This document shows positions 9,701-20,100 of a DNA stretch of 64,000 nt, one piece after another. A program made the position numbers and the translations under genes. The stretch comes from a virus. The notes under the pieces were generated by a model that had not been told where the DNA came from, did no database searches, and saw nothing but the letters and a program-made list of their open reading frames with translations. The stretch's first letter is position 1. Each line of letters starts with the position of its first letter. The stretch is taken from positions 1 through 64,000 of the IMG/VR virus record IMGVR_UViG_3300024255_001771; one strand, written 5' to 3'.

Positions 9701-9868
9701 TGGGGCGGAGCCTGGACAGGAAAAAGCAAAGATGCTATGCATTTCTCAGCTGCATCAAACGAAGGTGGATCACTTCAAGGTCTACGCAGAGGAGTAATTC
9801 CTTCTGGTGGTGCAACGTCTCTACCTGCTACCGAAACACCTCAAGCTAGAACAGGCGGAGCGCAATAA
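6725..9868 (+). CDS. Baseplate hub structural protein with C-terminal M15 peptidase domain
   Basis: A 1,047-residue protein. Residues 1-170 are Gly/Ser-rich, with a tube- or hub-like beta-rich body from about 175 to 720. Then comes a low-complexity Gly/Pro/Ala/Thr linker (about 815-900). The last ~145 residues look like an M15/VanY-type zinc peptidase: SWHSGGIAIDIN (H950, D957) and DAMHF (H1006), plus the typical GMGWGGAW before the last His. M15 enzymes cut peptide cross-links in peptidoglycan. Carried on the tail tip, this would help open the cell wall during DNA injection. The gene lies between gp53 and gp5, where the hub proteins belong. The peptidase domain is well supported; the exact T4 equivalent of the body is not. 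Confidence 0.75.
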   Translation: MGFGSFISSNISGAAGSLGNFNKNLTAAQNQLSKVNFGGFNKDLRGAISGISGLPGNVQGITDNFTRKLESIQRAGMQDFEMGLLGKIPLVKDFESMSNAIKVLPGGLAGGIGENVINSAIAKVAGGSIGGLLNSATSLFSGDLGGAFFGLASIGSGGRTDRSNTAIATDANGRLKNPLRSYAAYNYRITLACITSAEVNTPESGFRSRGLSNVICQTGGGALTERVTTFGEVNYNTTGEYYLEDLEMDALIAPNSKTGVAMGTNIAFTVLEPYSMGQFLEAMQVAAVQANHANYIEAPYILRIQFLGFDENSAPMPNKQEQNVTTKYVPIKLTNVEFQVDGQGSRYSVEAIPYNEQALVDEIAQVPTDVSISGNAVDEYLQRGERSLTNVLNARNETREDANVSPQEDRYIIMFPDDKQGATSAVEAAGGANVYETLKNFSETHVNEIGRAILTNDTNEGGTRPMGSHVDAMYDDGPIRYMNRQAVAQQDLERTGQYVQGTNIVGIIEDVIISSEYGKSLAETPAENGFKTWFKVETMVFDTENIASELTNGTKAKVYVYSVVPFLADEAKFMGPGRTPSSTEELKANAVKEYNYFYTGKNEDVLDFAIEFKGAFYQNLYADLGQFNLPIRSGAGSEVVANTPPPGTVVAPPGIGPAGGGGLAEPKAPVRNSDGKSPVPNGIATTASSGTKRAIAEAFHNTLINGDTDMVQAEMEIWGDPFYIPTSGMGNYNAPASGVKRNTNADGGMDYQNEEVLIVVNFRTPTDYAEGGLMQFSTIVKPFSGLFQVNEVTNTFSKGQFKTNLKMIRRRGQNDEATGQSEAITEGATNNMDPRAADRMAAGQYAGPGGPVGNQQNRTLTNANSPTTSGGTGPGATNSTAPAGSPAGSGGQLATITTSKKGKSTQVAASLAPQFQAMIDELENVYGYEIYSIGGYNYRYIGDTSTLSWHSGGIAIDINPRENPFGPNYITDMPAGGTGSEMVALANKYGMGWGGAWTGKSKDAMHFSAASNEGGSLQGLRRGVIPSGGATSLPATETPQARTGGAQ

Positions 9869-10578
9869 TGGCAATTAACAATTTCTTAAAAAAAGGAGAT
9901 TATATAGCCGCAGGTCCTGTTGGCACTATTATCGAAACTCAAAAAGCAAGATTAGAAGCAACAACACGAAAAATTGCTGCTAAGGCAACTGAAATAGCAA
10001 ATTTAACACCAGACTCATTTGACCCAAGAGGAAAACTTCAAATACCAGATGTTCCAGGGTTGCCTGATGTTACTAATATAGCTGCTCAATTAGATCCTTT
10101 TGGAGGCGCAGGTCCTGATGTAACATCATTATCTACAGTTTCGCCTGCAACTGCTGCTGCATCACAATTACCTAGCAATTTAACTGCACGAGGATCTAGT
10201 GGCGGAATACAAACAGTGCCTAATAGACCATACTTACCAACAGATCCTTTAGATAATAGATATGATTATCGTACTGGACAAAAAGTATTTACATTATCCA
10301 ATGCTGCTGCACAACTAGGATCACAACGTGGACTAGGGAGTACTGGTGCAGGAGTAAATACTCCACAAGGAAATCTTGCTGCGTGTAAAGAATGCGGATC
10401 TAATACACATAGTACTGCGGAGCATCAAAATGCTCCGGCGTTTGAAGCTGTAGATCCAAGACCGACTGATCCGCAGGAAAGAGAACAGAGAGCTGAATGG
10501 GACAGACAATACAAATTGACACATCAGCAAAATGGTGAACCTTTTGAACAGTACAGTGGTTCTTCAGGACCGTCTTAA
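9868..10578 (+). CDS. Baseplate-associated protein with short Cys/His motif, function unknown
   Basis: A 236-residue protein whose ATG overlaps the hub stop codon (TAATG). Most of it is Pro/Gly/Ala-rich and probably flexible (PDVPGLPDVTNIAAQLDP, QLPSNLTARG). Near residues 171-185 it has CKECGSNTHSTAEH, with two Cys and two His spaced like a small zinc-binding knuckle. The C-terminus is charged (DPQEREQRAEWDRQYK). It sits between two hub genes, so a structural or assembly role is likely. I do not recognise the family. Confidence 0.65.
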   Translation: MAINNFLKKGDYIAAGPVGTIIETQKARLEATTRKIAAKATEIANLTPDSFDPRGKLQIPDVPGLPDVTNIAAQLDPFGGAGPDVTSLSTVSPATAAASQLPSNLTARGSSGGIQTVPNRPYLPTDPLDNRYDYRTGQKVFTLSNAAAQLGSQRGLGSTGAGVNTPQGNLAACKECGSNTHSTAEHQNAPAFEAVDPRPTDPQEREQRAEWDRQYKLTHQQNGEPFEQYSGSSGPS

Positions 10579-10602
10579 GGAACAATTTAATGGAGTACAT
10601 TA

Positions 10603-13053
10603 ATGTCTAGGCCAAATACGTTATCAAGAACAGTCAATAGTGCTGGTCCGCCAAAAGCAGGTGGCCCATATGAAGCAATTATTGTTAATCATCTTGATCC
10701 TTATAATATGGGAACATTAGAAGTTGAACTTCTTAAGAATGGTTCTGGTAACAATCCTGAACGAACTGGCCAACTTGTAACATGTAAATATCTAAGTCCA
10801 TTTTATGGGGTTACTCCGTCAATGGGTACAACAGCAAACGACGGCTATGAATATACACAAAAAAGCTATGGCTTTTGGGCTGTTCCGCCAGATGTTGGAA
10901 CAAAAGTTCTAGTTATGTTTGTAGAAGATAATACAAACTATGCTTATTGGATAGGGTGTATTCAAGACGAAAATATGAACTTTATGGTTCCTGACGGAAG
11001 AGCAAGTACTGACTTAACTACTCCTAATACTCCTCAAGATTTACAAGGTATTAAATTACCAGTAGGCGAATATAACAAGAAAACTGAAACAGGTACTGGT
11101 AAAGATCCAACTAGATTTGTAAAACCTTACAACAAAGACTTTAGTCAAATTTTACAAATTCAAGGATTAATATCAGACGAAACACGAGGTACTACAACTA
11201 CAAGTGCTAGAAGAGAAGTTCCTAGCGGAGTTTTTGGTATGTCAACACCAGGCCCAACAGATAAACGTCCTGGAGCACCTACACTTGACACAGGTTCAGA
11301 ACAAAATAAAACAAATTACTATGCAAGCCGCTTAGGCGGTTCTAGTATTGTTATGGATGACGGTGACGATAAGTTACTTAGGAAAGGACATGCAGAAGAA
11401 GCACCGCCTTTCTATGCTAGTTTAGAAGCAGGTGAAGCAGGCGGCGACGAAACTATACCACACAACGAATTATTAAGATTTAGGACACGTACTGGTCATC
11501 AAATTTTACTACACAATTCAGAAGATTTAATTTATATTGCTAACTCACGTGGAACTGCATGGATAGAAATTACTAGTGATGGTAAAATAGATATTCATAG
11601 TCAAGATAGTATTAGTGTTAACAGTGAAAATGATTTAAACTTTACTGCATTTAGAGACTTTAATGTAGAAGCGGGTAGAAACATCAATATGAAAGCAAGT
11701 GCTAGATATGCAAACTTTGCAAATAAAGATGGACGTGGAAATGAAGCTGGCAGAGTACAAATTGAATCTAAGCATGCCTTTAATTTAGACGTAGGTACAG
11801 AATCTAAAATAACTGTTGGTGCTAGTCATCAATTGCTTGTTGGTTCAGCAATCAAAGCAGAAGCAGGTGCTGCTGTTAATATTAAATCAGCAGGTGCAAC
11901 TAATATAGATTCTGATGCTGCTGTAAATGTTATTTCAACAGCAGCTATGAATCTACAAGCAGGAGCAAATGTTAATATTACTTCAGCATCAAGTACGTTA
12001 GTATCATCAGGATCTAATATTAGTTTAGCAGCTCCGGGTATACTTTCAGGGGATGCAGGAGAAGTACATTGGAATAGTGGATTGTCCGGTAGCGCAAGCG
12101 CAGCAGGTCCAGCAGAAACTCCTGAACCAGTTGTAAGACTGCCTTTAATTTCATTACCTCAAATTACTCCGGGTGTTAGTGTTCCAGGAACGTACCAAAG
12201 TATTCTAGCAAGATCTCCGCAGCACGAACCTTGGCCGCATCATGAAAATCAAAATCCGCAATCATTTAAATTAGAAGAAACTGATAGAGAGCAAGTTGGA
12301 CAACTAATAGACGGCAGACCGGCTCAGACACCTGATACATTTAGAAAAAATACAAACCAGCAAGTTTCATCTCTTAACCCTGCGATATCAAGTTTCTCAA
12401 ACAGTAGTGCAGGAGGATTTAGTTTATCAGCAGGAGGCGATCCGTTAGATCCAACAGTTGACAGAACACTTGATTCTGCTCTTCAACAGCCAGGAACATT
12501 AGCTGCTCCTGTTTTATCTGCTTCTGAAGTTCCTGGAACAATTACAGGATTTAGTAGAAGTGAAACTGCAAATTATATGAGTGCAATTGGACAGCGTGAA
12601 AGCGGCAACAAATATGATGTTGTTAATACTATTGGCTACTCAGGTAAGTATCAATTTGGATCATTAGCGTGTCAAGAAGCAGGATATATTATTTTAGGTT
12701 CTAGTGGTAATAACAGAACACTTAATAATCCAGCTGCTTGGACAGGCAAAGATGGCGTTAACAACAAACAAGATTGGTTAACAAATGTTGGTAATTGCCA
12801 AGAAAAAGCAATGATAGCATATACAAATAAAAACTACATATATCTAACAAACAACGGCGGCATACGTTCCGGCGATGCAAACGATAAAAAGGCAGGCATG
12901 TTAGCAGGCGCACATTTATTAGGTGCTGCTGCAATGAAGAACTGGAGAAATGGACAGCGTGGACAAGCTGACGCATATGGTACAAAGCCAGATGAGTACT
13001 ATGTACTTGGTGCAAGGTCAGTCGGTGGATCAGGAAACACAGCAACAGTTTAA
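10603..13053 (+). CDS. 5: Baseplate hub spike gp5-like with C-terminal lysozyme-like domain
   Basis: This 816-residue protein is the central spike of the cell-puncturing device. An OB-fold of the gp5/VgrG type occupies about 20-130 (GGPYEAIIVNHLDPYNMG, KSYGFWAVPPDVGTKVLVMF, YWIGCIQDE). From about 320 to 480 a spike-type beta-helix is visible as short repeats (FNVEAGRNINMKA, AGAAVNIKSAGATNI). Residues 653-816 form a lysozyme/transglycosylase-like domain: IGQRESGNKY with candidate catalytic E666, then GYSGKYQFG. In T4 the lysozyme lies between OB-fold and helix; here the catalytic domain is at the C-terminus and is of a different type. A TGGAG ribosome site precedes the ATG. Confidence 0.85.
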   Translation: MSRPNTLSRTVNSAGPPKAGGPYEAIIVNHLDPYNMGTLEVELLKNGSGNNPERTGQLVTCKYLSPFYGVTPSMGTTANDGYEYTQKSYGFWAVPPDVGTKVLVMFVEDNTNYAYWIGCIQDENMNFMVPDGRASTDLTTPNTPQDLQGIKLPVGEYNKKTETGTGKDPTRFVKPYNKDFSQILQIQGLISDETRGTTTTSARREVPSGVFGMSTPGPTDKRPGAPTLDTGSEQNKTNYYASRLGGSSIVMDDGDDKLLRKGHAEEAPPFYASLEAGEAGGDETIPHNELLRFRTRTGHQILLHNSEDLIYIANSRGTAWIEITSDGKIDIHSQDSISVNSENDLNFTAFRDFNVEAGRNINMKASARYANFANKDGRGNEAGRVQIESKHAFNLDVGTESKITVGASHQLLVGSAIKAEAGAAVNIKSAGATNIDSDAAVNVISTAAMNLQAGANVNITSASSTLVSSGSNISLAAPGILSGDAGEVHWNSGLSGSASAAGPAETPEPVVRLPLISLPQITPGVSVPGTYQSILARSPQHEPWPHHENQNPQSFKLEETDREQVGQLIDGRPAQTPDTFRKNTNQQVSSLNPAISSFSNSSAGGFSLSAGGDPLDPTVDRTLDSALQQPGTLAAPVLSASEVPGTITGFSRSETANYMSAIGQRESGNKYDVVNTIGYSGKYQFGSLACQEAGYIILGSSGNNRTLNNPAAWTGKDGVNNKQDWLTNVGNCQEKAMIAYTNKNYIYLTNNGGIRSGDANDKKAGMLAGAHLLGAAAMKNWRNGQRGQADAYGTKPDEYYVLGARSVGGSGNTATV

Positions 13054-13065
13054 GGTAAATACGTT

Positions 13066-13509
13066 ATGAGTACTATTGAAAAGAATTTATACAAAAGAGT
13101 TACAGTAAAAAATGCTGCACGAGCCACGGATACTAAGCAAGGAAGGTCTTATAGAGGATTTTCAACAGTTGATATTAGTAAAGATTCTTATGCATTATAC
13201 GATTTAGATATTATTAAACAAGATATTATAAATCACTTTCATATTAGACAAGGCGAAAAATTATCAGATCCTGAATTTGGTACAATTATTTGGGACATAT
13301 TATTTGAACCGTTTACTGACGATGTTAAAGAAGCAGTAATTCAAAACGTTACAGAAATTATAAACTATGATCCTAGAGTAGGAGTTAACACTATCACTGT
13401 TACTCCGTATGAGTTTGGTCTTCAAATTGAAGCAGATTTAACATATATAGCTTTCGATATATCCGAAACATTGCGATTTAAGTTTGATCAGGCTGCCGGC
13501 CTGATATAA
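13066..13509 (+). CDS. 25: Baseplate wedge subunit gp25
   Basis: A 147-residue gp25/GPW-family wedge protein: YALYDLDIIKQDIINHFH (about 42-59), then RQGEKLSDPEFGTIIWDILFE and the EALRF-like ending ISETLRFKF. The family forms the core bundle of the wedge with gp6 and gp7 and nucleates sheath assembly. Length matches T4 gp25 (132) with a short N-terminal extension. gp6 follows, as in many contractile systems. Confidence 0.92.
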   Translation: MSTIEKNLYKRVTVKNAARATDTKQGRSYRGFSTVDISKDSYALYDLDIIKQDIINHFHIRQGEKLSDPEFGTIIWDILFEPFTDDVKEAVIQNVTEIINYDPRVGVNTITVTPYEFGLQIEADLTYIAFDISETLRFKFDQAAGLI

Positions 13510-13531
13510 TAGTAGTAGTTAATCTCTAACG

Positions 13532-13538
13532 CTAAATA
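13532..13538 (+). promoter_or_regulatory. Late promoter motif CTAAATA before gp6
   Basis: CTAAATA lies in the 52-nt gap between gp25 and gp6, 23 nt before the preferred gp6 ATG (13562). It has the same sequence and spacing as the motif that opens the module at 5422. Confidence 0.68.
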
Positions 13539-13561
13539 CTACAACAAATGAGGAATTGCCA

Positions 13562-16500
13562 ATGTCATCAACAGATAGACAAAATCGACTGTTAGTAACA
13601 GAAGACTGGAAACGCATATACCAATCATACAGGAATGCTGATTTTCAAAGTTATGATTTTGATAGCCTACGCAGAACTTTAATTAATTATCTGCGCCAAA
13701 ATTATCCAGAAGACTTTAACGATTATATTGAATCTAGTGAATTCTTAGCACTAATTGACATGATAGCTTTCCTCGGCCAAAATCTGTCATTTAGAACAGA
13801 TTTAAATGCTAGAGAAAACTTTCTTGAAACAGCAGAACGTAGAGAAAGCATATTACGTTTAGCAAGACTAATTTCTTATAATCCTAAAAGAAATCAAGCA
13901 GCATCAGGGCTATTAAAGTTTGATAGCATAAAAACTACTGAAACACTTATTGATAGTTCAGGAACAAATTTAGCTGGTATTACAGTCAATTGGAACGATG
14001 CTAGTAGCAGCTCTTGGTTTGAGCAATTTACAAAAATACTTAATGCAGCATTGCCTGCAAATAACGGCGTAGGTACACCTCTAAAGAATGAACAAGTATC
14101 AGGCATATCTACAGAGCAGTACAGATTAAATTCTTTAAACACAGATATTCCAAGATTTAAGTTTACAAAAACTGTTGAAGGAACTACTGTAGCATTTGAA
14201 GCAGTAAGTACAGATATTCAAGACGGAGAAATATTAGAAGAACCACCGTTACCAGGAAATAATCCTGCGTTTCTATTTAGAGATGACGGCAGAGGCGCTG
14301 GCAGTTCTAATACAGGTTTCTTTATGCACTTTAGACAAGGAACACTAAAGTCTGGAGAATTTTTTGTTGAAAATCCAACGCCTAATCAAAATATTGCTAT
14401 TGATGTAACAAACATAAACAACAGTGATGTCTGGTTATACAGCATTGATTCAAATGGATTTGAAAACGAACTTTGGTCAAAACTAGCTGCTGTTGAAGGT
14501 AACAATATTATCTATAATAGTTTGTCTAAAAATATTAGAAACGTATTTACAGTTGCTACAAGAGTTAGTGATAGAATTAATCTAGTGTTTAGTGACGGTG
14601 TATTTGGCAATCTTCCAGCTGGCAACTTTAGAACATATTATAGAACAAGTGCTAACAGAAATCTTTCTGTTAATCCTGCAGGTATGTCAAATATTACTAT
14701 TTCTATACCTTACATTAGTAGAAAAAATACTAACGAAAAACTTACTATAACAATGAGTCTTAAGTATGCTGTTAATAATGCTACACAAAGTGAGTCAAAT
14801 GAAAGCATAAAATCAAATGCTCCTGCAACGTATTATACTCAAAATCGAATGATTACAGGCGAAGACTATAATGTTGCACCATTGGGTGTAAGCCAAGATA
14901 TTATTAAGACAAGATCAGTTAATAGAGTTAGCAGCGGAATAAGCAGATATTTAGATTTAAAGGATACTACAGGAAAATACAGTAATACAAATTTATTTGG
15001 AACAGATGGTATTTTGTACCAGCAAAAATTTGACGAAAAGAATAACTTTAGTTTTGTAACACAAAGTGATGTTGAAGGTGTAATTTATAATACTATACAA
15101 GGATTGTTAACTAGCACTAATATGAAAAACTTTTATTGGGCAAAATATCCAAAAATTATTGTTACTGATTTAAATGCACGATGGTCGTCAACATCTACGT
15201 CAACTAATGCTGACACAGGTAACTTTATTGACCAAGATGCAGTATCATATAAAGTTGGAGCATTTACAAGTAATAGTTTAAGATTAATTGAAGCAGGATC
15301 GATGTTAAGATTTGCTGCACCAGAAGGTTATCACTTTATGGACGATGCAGAAAATATTATAATGCCTGGACCAGCTGATCATCCAAACGCATCTTTATAT
15401 AGATGGGTAAAGGTTGTAAGTGTTACAGGTGACGGTACTGGTACAACAAACAACATAGGAAATATTATTCTAAATGAAATATTACCTGTTTCAAACGGCG
15501 ATGCAAATATCAAACCAATATTGACACAAATTAAACCTAAATTGTCTTCGGTATTATTAGATGACCTTAAGACACAGATTATTGACCAAACATTTGCTTA
15601 CAACGATTATGCTATTAGATATGACGATATTGCAAGACGTTGGAAATTAATTACAGCTGATAACATTAATACAACAGCTGACTTTAGTACAGGTAAAACA
15701 GGCGATGTTAGTGGACAGCAACTAGATTCTAGTTGGTTGCTTTACTTCAAAACAAATGGTGAAACATATACAATAACTTACAGAAATTTAAGATATGTTT
15801 TTGAAAGTGCTGACGAACTAAAGTTTTATTTTGATCAAGCAAATAAAGTCTTTAATCCGAGGACAGGTAAAGTTCTTAAAGACAAAATAGATGTTTTGTC
15901 TATTAATTCAAAACCTGATGGTTCTGGAGTTCCGTTTAATAAAGATTATACATGGAGTGCAGCTAAAGAATTTAGAGATCCAGCAGGATACAGAGATACT
16001 AGAAAATTAGAAGTAACATTTTATGATTCAAACAATGATGGCATATTTGATGACCCTGAAATATTTGAAGAAATAGTTAATGCTAATGAGTACATATACC
16101 AAAAATTATATACTACGTCTGATGGTGTTGAAGACTTTAAATATTTTGATAATACTAATGCAGATATTATACAAGTAACAAACGAAGCAGCAGTAGAGCG
16201 TATTAGTAATAACAACGGAAAGATATTTTATCTAGTTGAAGAAGCTGTATTTAAACAGTATAATTCAACTGCAAATAGTTTAACTACAATTTCAAATTAT
16301 AGAGCATATATTGGTAGAAACTCGTTGAAGTTTAACTACCTACATGTAGCTGATTCTGAAAATAGAATAGATCCAAGTTTAAGTAATATTATTGATACTC
16401 ATGTATTAAGTAGAAATTATGATACACAGTTTAGACTTTATCTTTCAGGCGAAATGCCAATGAAACCAAAGCCACCTAGCAGTGATGAATTATTTAGACT

Positions 16501-17101
16501 TTATGGAAAAGAGTTAAATGCAATTAAATCAATAAGTGATGAAATAATATATCACCCTGTTAAGTACAAAGTATTATTTGGATCAAAAGCAATGCCTGAC
16601 TTGCAAGTTAAATTTAAAGTTGTAAAGAATCCTGATCTTGTACTAAATGACAATGATATTAAATCACGTATAGTTGCTTTAATTAATAGATTCTTTAGCA
16701 CAGAAAATTGGGACTTTGGAGACACATTTTATTTTCAAGAACTTAGTTCTTATGTAATGAATTTTATGAGTCCTGATTTAGTAAGTTTTCTTATTGTTCC
16801 AGAACAAGCAGATCAATCATTTGGAAGCCTATTCCAAATTAATTCAGAAAACGATGAAATATTTATAAATGGCGCAACAGTAAAAGATATTGATGTAATT
16901 GACGAAATTACTTCTTCTAAATTACAGTCGTCTGGAAAAATTGTTACGTCTACACCAGCAGAAGTAGTAGGGGTACAAAGTGCTCCTGTATTAAGCACAA
17001 GAAGTAGTAGTAATGTAGCAAATGTTAGCAGTTCAAGTTCTTCTTCAAGTAGCTCTAGTAGTTCTTCGGGAAGTTCTTCAAGCGGAGGTTATAGTTACTA
17101 A
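13562..17101 (+). CDS. 6: Baseplate wedge subunit gp6
   Basis: A 1,179-residue gp6-type wedge protein. The N-terminal region carries the family pattern LRQNYPEDFNDYIESSEF, LIDMIAFLGQNLSFRTDLNA and RRESILRLARLISYNPKRN. gp6 dimers make the inner ring that holds the baseplate together. I chose ATG 13562, not the TTG at 13556, because GAGG at 13550-13553 is 8 nt from the ATG and only 2 nt from the TTG. It is much longer than T4 gp6 (660). The C-terminus ends in an almost pure serine tail (about 1145-1179) closing GGYSY. Its stop overlaps the next ATG (TAATG). Confidence 0.92.
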   Translation: MSSTDRQNRLLVTEDWKRIYQSYRNADFQSYDFDSLRRTLINYLRQNYPEDFNDYIESSEFLALIDMIAFLGQNLSFRTDLNARENFLETAERRESILRLARLISYNPKRNQAASGLLKFDSIKTTETLIDSSGTNLAGITVNWNDASSSSWFEQFTKILNAALPANNGVGTPLKNEQVSGISTEQYRLNSLNTDIPRFKFTKTVEGTTVAFEAVSTDIQDGEILEEPPLPGNNPAFLFRDDGRGAGSSNTGFFMHFRQGTLKSGEFFVENPTPNQNIAIDVTNINNSDVWLYSIDSNGFENELWSKLAAVEGNNIIYNSLSKNIRNVFTVATRVSDRINLVFSDGVFGNLPAGNFRTYYRTSANRNLSVNPAGMSNITISIPYISRKNTNEKLTITMSLKYAVNNATQSESNESIKSNAPATYYTQNRMITGEDYNVAPLGVSQDIIKTRSVNRVSSGISRYLDLKDTTGKYSNTNLFGTDGILYQQKFDEKNNFSFVTQSDVEGVIYNTIQGLLTSTNMKNFYWAKYPKIIVTDLNARWSSTSTSTNADTGNFIDQDAVSYKVGAFTSNSLRLIEAGSMLRFAAPEGYHFMDDAENIIMPGPADHPNASLYRWVKVVSVTGDGTGTTNNIGNIILNEILPVSNGDANIKPILTQIKPKLSSVLLDDLKTQIIDQTFAYNDYAIRYDDIARRWKLITADNINTTADFSTGKTGDVSGQQLDSSWLLYFKTNGETYTITYRNLRYVFESADELKFYFDQANKVFNPRTGKVLKDKIDVLSINSKPDGSGVPFNKDYTWSAAKEFRDPAGYRDTRKLEVTFYDSNNDGIFDDPEIFEEIVNANEYIYQKLYTTSDGVEDFKYFDNTNADIIQVTNEAAVERISNNNGKIFYLVEEAVFKQYNSTANSLTTISNYRAYIGRNSLKFNYLHVADSENRIDPSLSNIIDTHVLSRNYDTQFRLYLSGEMPMKPKPPSSDELFRLYGKELNAIKSISDEIIYHPVKYKVLFGSKAMPDLQVKFKVVKNPDLVLNDNDIKSRIVALINRFFSTENWDFGDTFYFQELSSYVMNFMSPDLVSFLIVPEQADQSFGSLFQINSENDEIFINGATVKDIDVIDEITSSKLQSSGKIVTSTPAEVVGVQSAPVLSTRSSSNVANVSSSSSSSSSSSSSSGSSSSGGYSY

Positions 17102-20100
17102 TGGCTATAGATAATCAAAACGATAAACCACTACCGGGCGAAGGCGGTGAAAAAAGACGTAGCTCAGATTTATTACCTCGTTACTTTAGAACAACAGCAA
17201 ACGTAAACTTTTTACAAGCAACTTTAGATCAGTTAATACAACCTGGCGTAGCTGAAAAACTTACATCTTATTATGGAAGAACAACAGCAAAAGCATTTGT
17301 ACCGGGAGATAATTATGTTCCTGACGTATCTAAGCAAAGAACAGACTATCAATTTGAACCAGCTATAGTTCAAAAGGACGAATTAGGTACTGTTAATTTT
17401 TACAAAGATTATAATGATATTACAAACCAAATAGGTGTATTTGGCGGCAACACTACTAATCATTCAGAAACTTATGCCCAAGATTATCATCCGTGGAACC
17501 CACATATTGATTGGGATAAATTTGTAAACTTTAGAGAATACTATTGGTTACCAACTGGTCCACAAACAGTTGAAGTGTTAGGACAATCTCAATCAGTCAC
17601 AAGTACATACTCAGTAGGCTTAACTACTGCCGGAGAAGATACTGCATTTTTGTTTACTCCAGACGGACTAACTGCTAACCCAAATCTTGTATTATATAGA
17701 GGTCAAACATATAGGTTTGAAATTGATACACCAGGCCACCCAATGGCATTTGCAGTATCAAGATCATTTACACCTGGCAATTCTGTAATAACAGCAACAA
17801 GAGAAGGTGTTAGAGGAGAAGGATTATTTGATGCTACATTATTTGGCGAGTCATATGATCTTGGAGAATTTATTGTACAGCCACGTGAAGGCGGTATTGA
17901 AATCGGAGATGACGAAAACATTAGTGAATTATATCCTAATGGAATATCTAGATTTGATGAAGAAGGTACAGAAATTGCAAATGTATATATTGAAAGCGGA
18001 GTAATAGAATTTACTATTCCGTTAAATGCTCCTGACTTCTTATTCTATATTAGTAAGAATGATTTGAATACTAGCGGCCAAGTAAGAATTTTTGATATTG
18101 AAGAAAATACAGCAATTAATATAGATGCAGAAATTATTGGCAAAAAAGAATACACAAGTTCTAATGGTGTTAAATTTACAAATGGTCTTAAAGTTGAATT
18201 CTTAGGAAAAGTTACTCCAAATACATATAGTGAAGGAACATATTATGTTGAAGGAGTCGGAAGCCAAATAACATTAGTTAGAGATAAAGACTTAATTATT
18301 CCTGCTGCTTATGCTTCCGAAAAAGCTGTCTTGTTTGATAGCGAAGGATTTGATAGATTACCTTTTGCAAACCAAAGCAGTTATGCAGGTACTAAAGATT
18401 ACATTATTATAAACAGAGCTGCTCCTGATAAAAATCCTTGGGCAAGATACAATAGATGGTTCCACAAAGATGTTATTGATTATGCAGCATTAAGAAATAA
18501 TCAACCAAGTAATATAGATCAAAGTGCTAGAGCAAAAAGACCTATTATTGAATTTGAACCAGGATTAAAGTTACACAATAGCGGAGTATTTGCTAAAAAA
18601 GATATTGACTTAATTGACAACTATACAACAGATGTATTTTCAATAATTGAAGGATCATTAGGTTATAGTGTTGATGGTGTTGCATTAGCAGAAGGCATGC
18701 GTGTACTATTTGCAGCCGATACTGATATACTTGTTAACGGAAAAATTTATGAAGTAAAGTTTATAACAACTAATAATAGACGCCAAATAACTTTAATCGA
18801 AACAGCTGACGCTATACCTCAAGATTTACAGACAGTGCTTATTACACAAGGTGTTGAATTTGCAGGTAGTTTATTTTACTATGACAATTTGCAATGGAAA
18901 GCATCACAAGCAAAAGCCGGAGTAAACATAAATCCAACGTTTGATTTGTTTGATGCAAACGAAGTAAGTTATTCAGATACTACAACATATGAAGCAAGTA
19001 ATTTTGCAGGTACTAAATTATTCAGTTATGCACAAGGTGAAGGAACAGCAGATAGTGAGCTAGGATTTCCATTAGAATATCAATCAATTGAAAATTCAGG
19101 AGATATATTATTTAACTTTAATCTTCTTACTGATACATTTGTTTATCAAGATGCTGCTGGCTTTTATACTGTAAAGACTGATACAGCATTCCTCAAAAAA
19201 TATAATAATAATAAAGAATATAGTTACCAAAATAGTTGGGAATCAACTCCTACTAAAATGGTACAGAAAATTATTAGACAATATGTATCTACAATAGATC
19301 AACAGAATAACTTTGAAGTAGACGTTGTAGATAATGCAGTAAATGTTACTGACTTGCGTGTTGCAGTTTATGTTAACAAACAATTAAAGAGTAATTTTTT
19401 AGATTATGAATTAGACAGAATTAATGGCCGAGTATTTGTACGTTTTCTAACAGACTTACTAGAAAACGATGTGTTAGAATTAAGGGTAAAAACAACAGCT
19501 GATAAAAATGAAAACGGACATTACGATTTTCCGATTAATTTAGAAAGAAACCCAAGCAACGATGATATAACTCAGTTTACATTAGGCGAAGTTATTGATC
19601 ATGTAGATTCTATGGTAGAAGATATAAATGCGTTTTCAGGCATATATCCAGGTCCGAGCAATTTACGTGATATAAAAAATGTTAATAGATACGGTAAAAG
19701 ATTTGTAAAGCATACTGCTCCTATGAATCTAGCAGGATATCATATAACTAATAAAAACTTTAACATTGTAAAATCTTTAAAGCAATCAAAAAATGATTAT
19801 GCAAAATTCAAAAGAGTATTTCTACAAACAGCAGAAACATTAGGTTACGATGGTCCAATAAGGACACATGTTGACTTAATATTAAAAGAATTAAACAAAG
19901 ATAAAACTCCTAATATGCCGTATTACTTTAGTGATATGGTTCCTACTGGAGCAAACAATGTTATTAGAAACTCTGTACTTGATTCAAGAAATCCTTTTTA
20001 TCAATTAACATCAGCATTTGATGCTTCAGCTTTGTCTAGTAAATCTGTACAAGTATACTTAAATGGTTCATTACTAACTAATGGCATTGACTATAGCTTT

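Noticed and set aside
13056-13061. TAAATA just before gp25 as a late promoter
   Set aside because: Only 4 nt before the ATG; a normal late start would fall inside the coding region. Listed only as part of the leaderless question.
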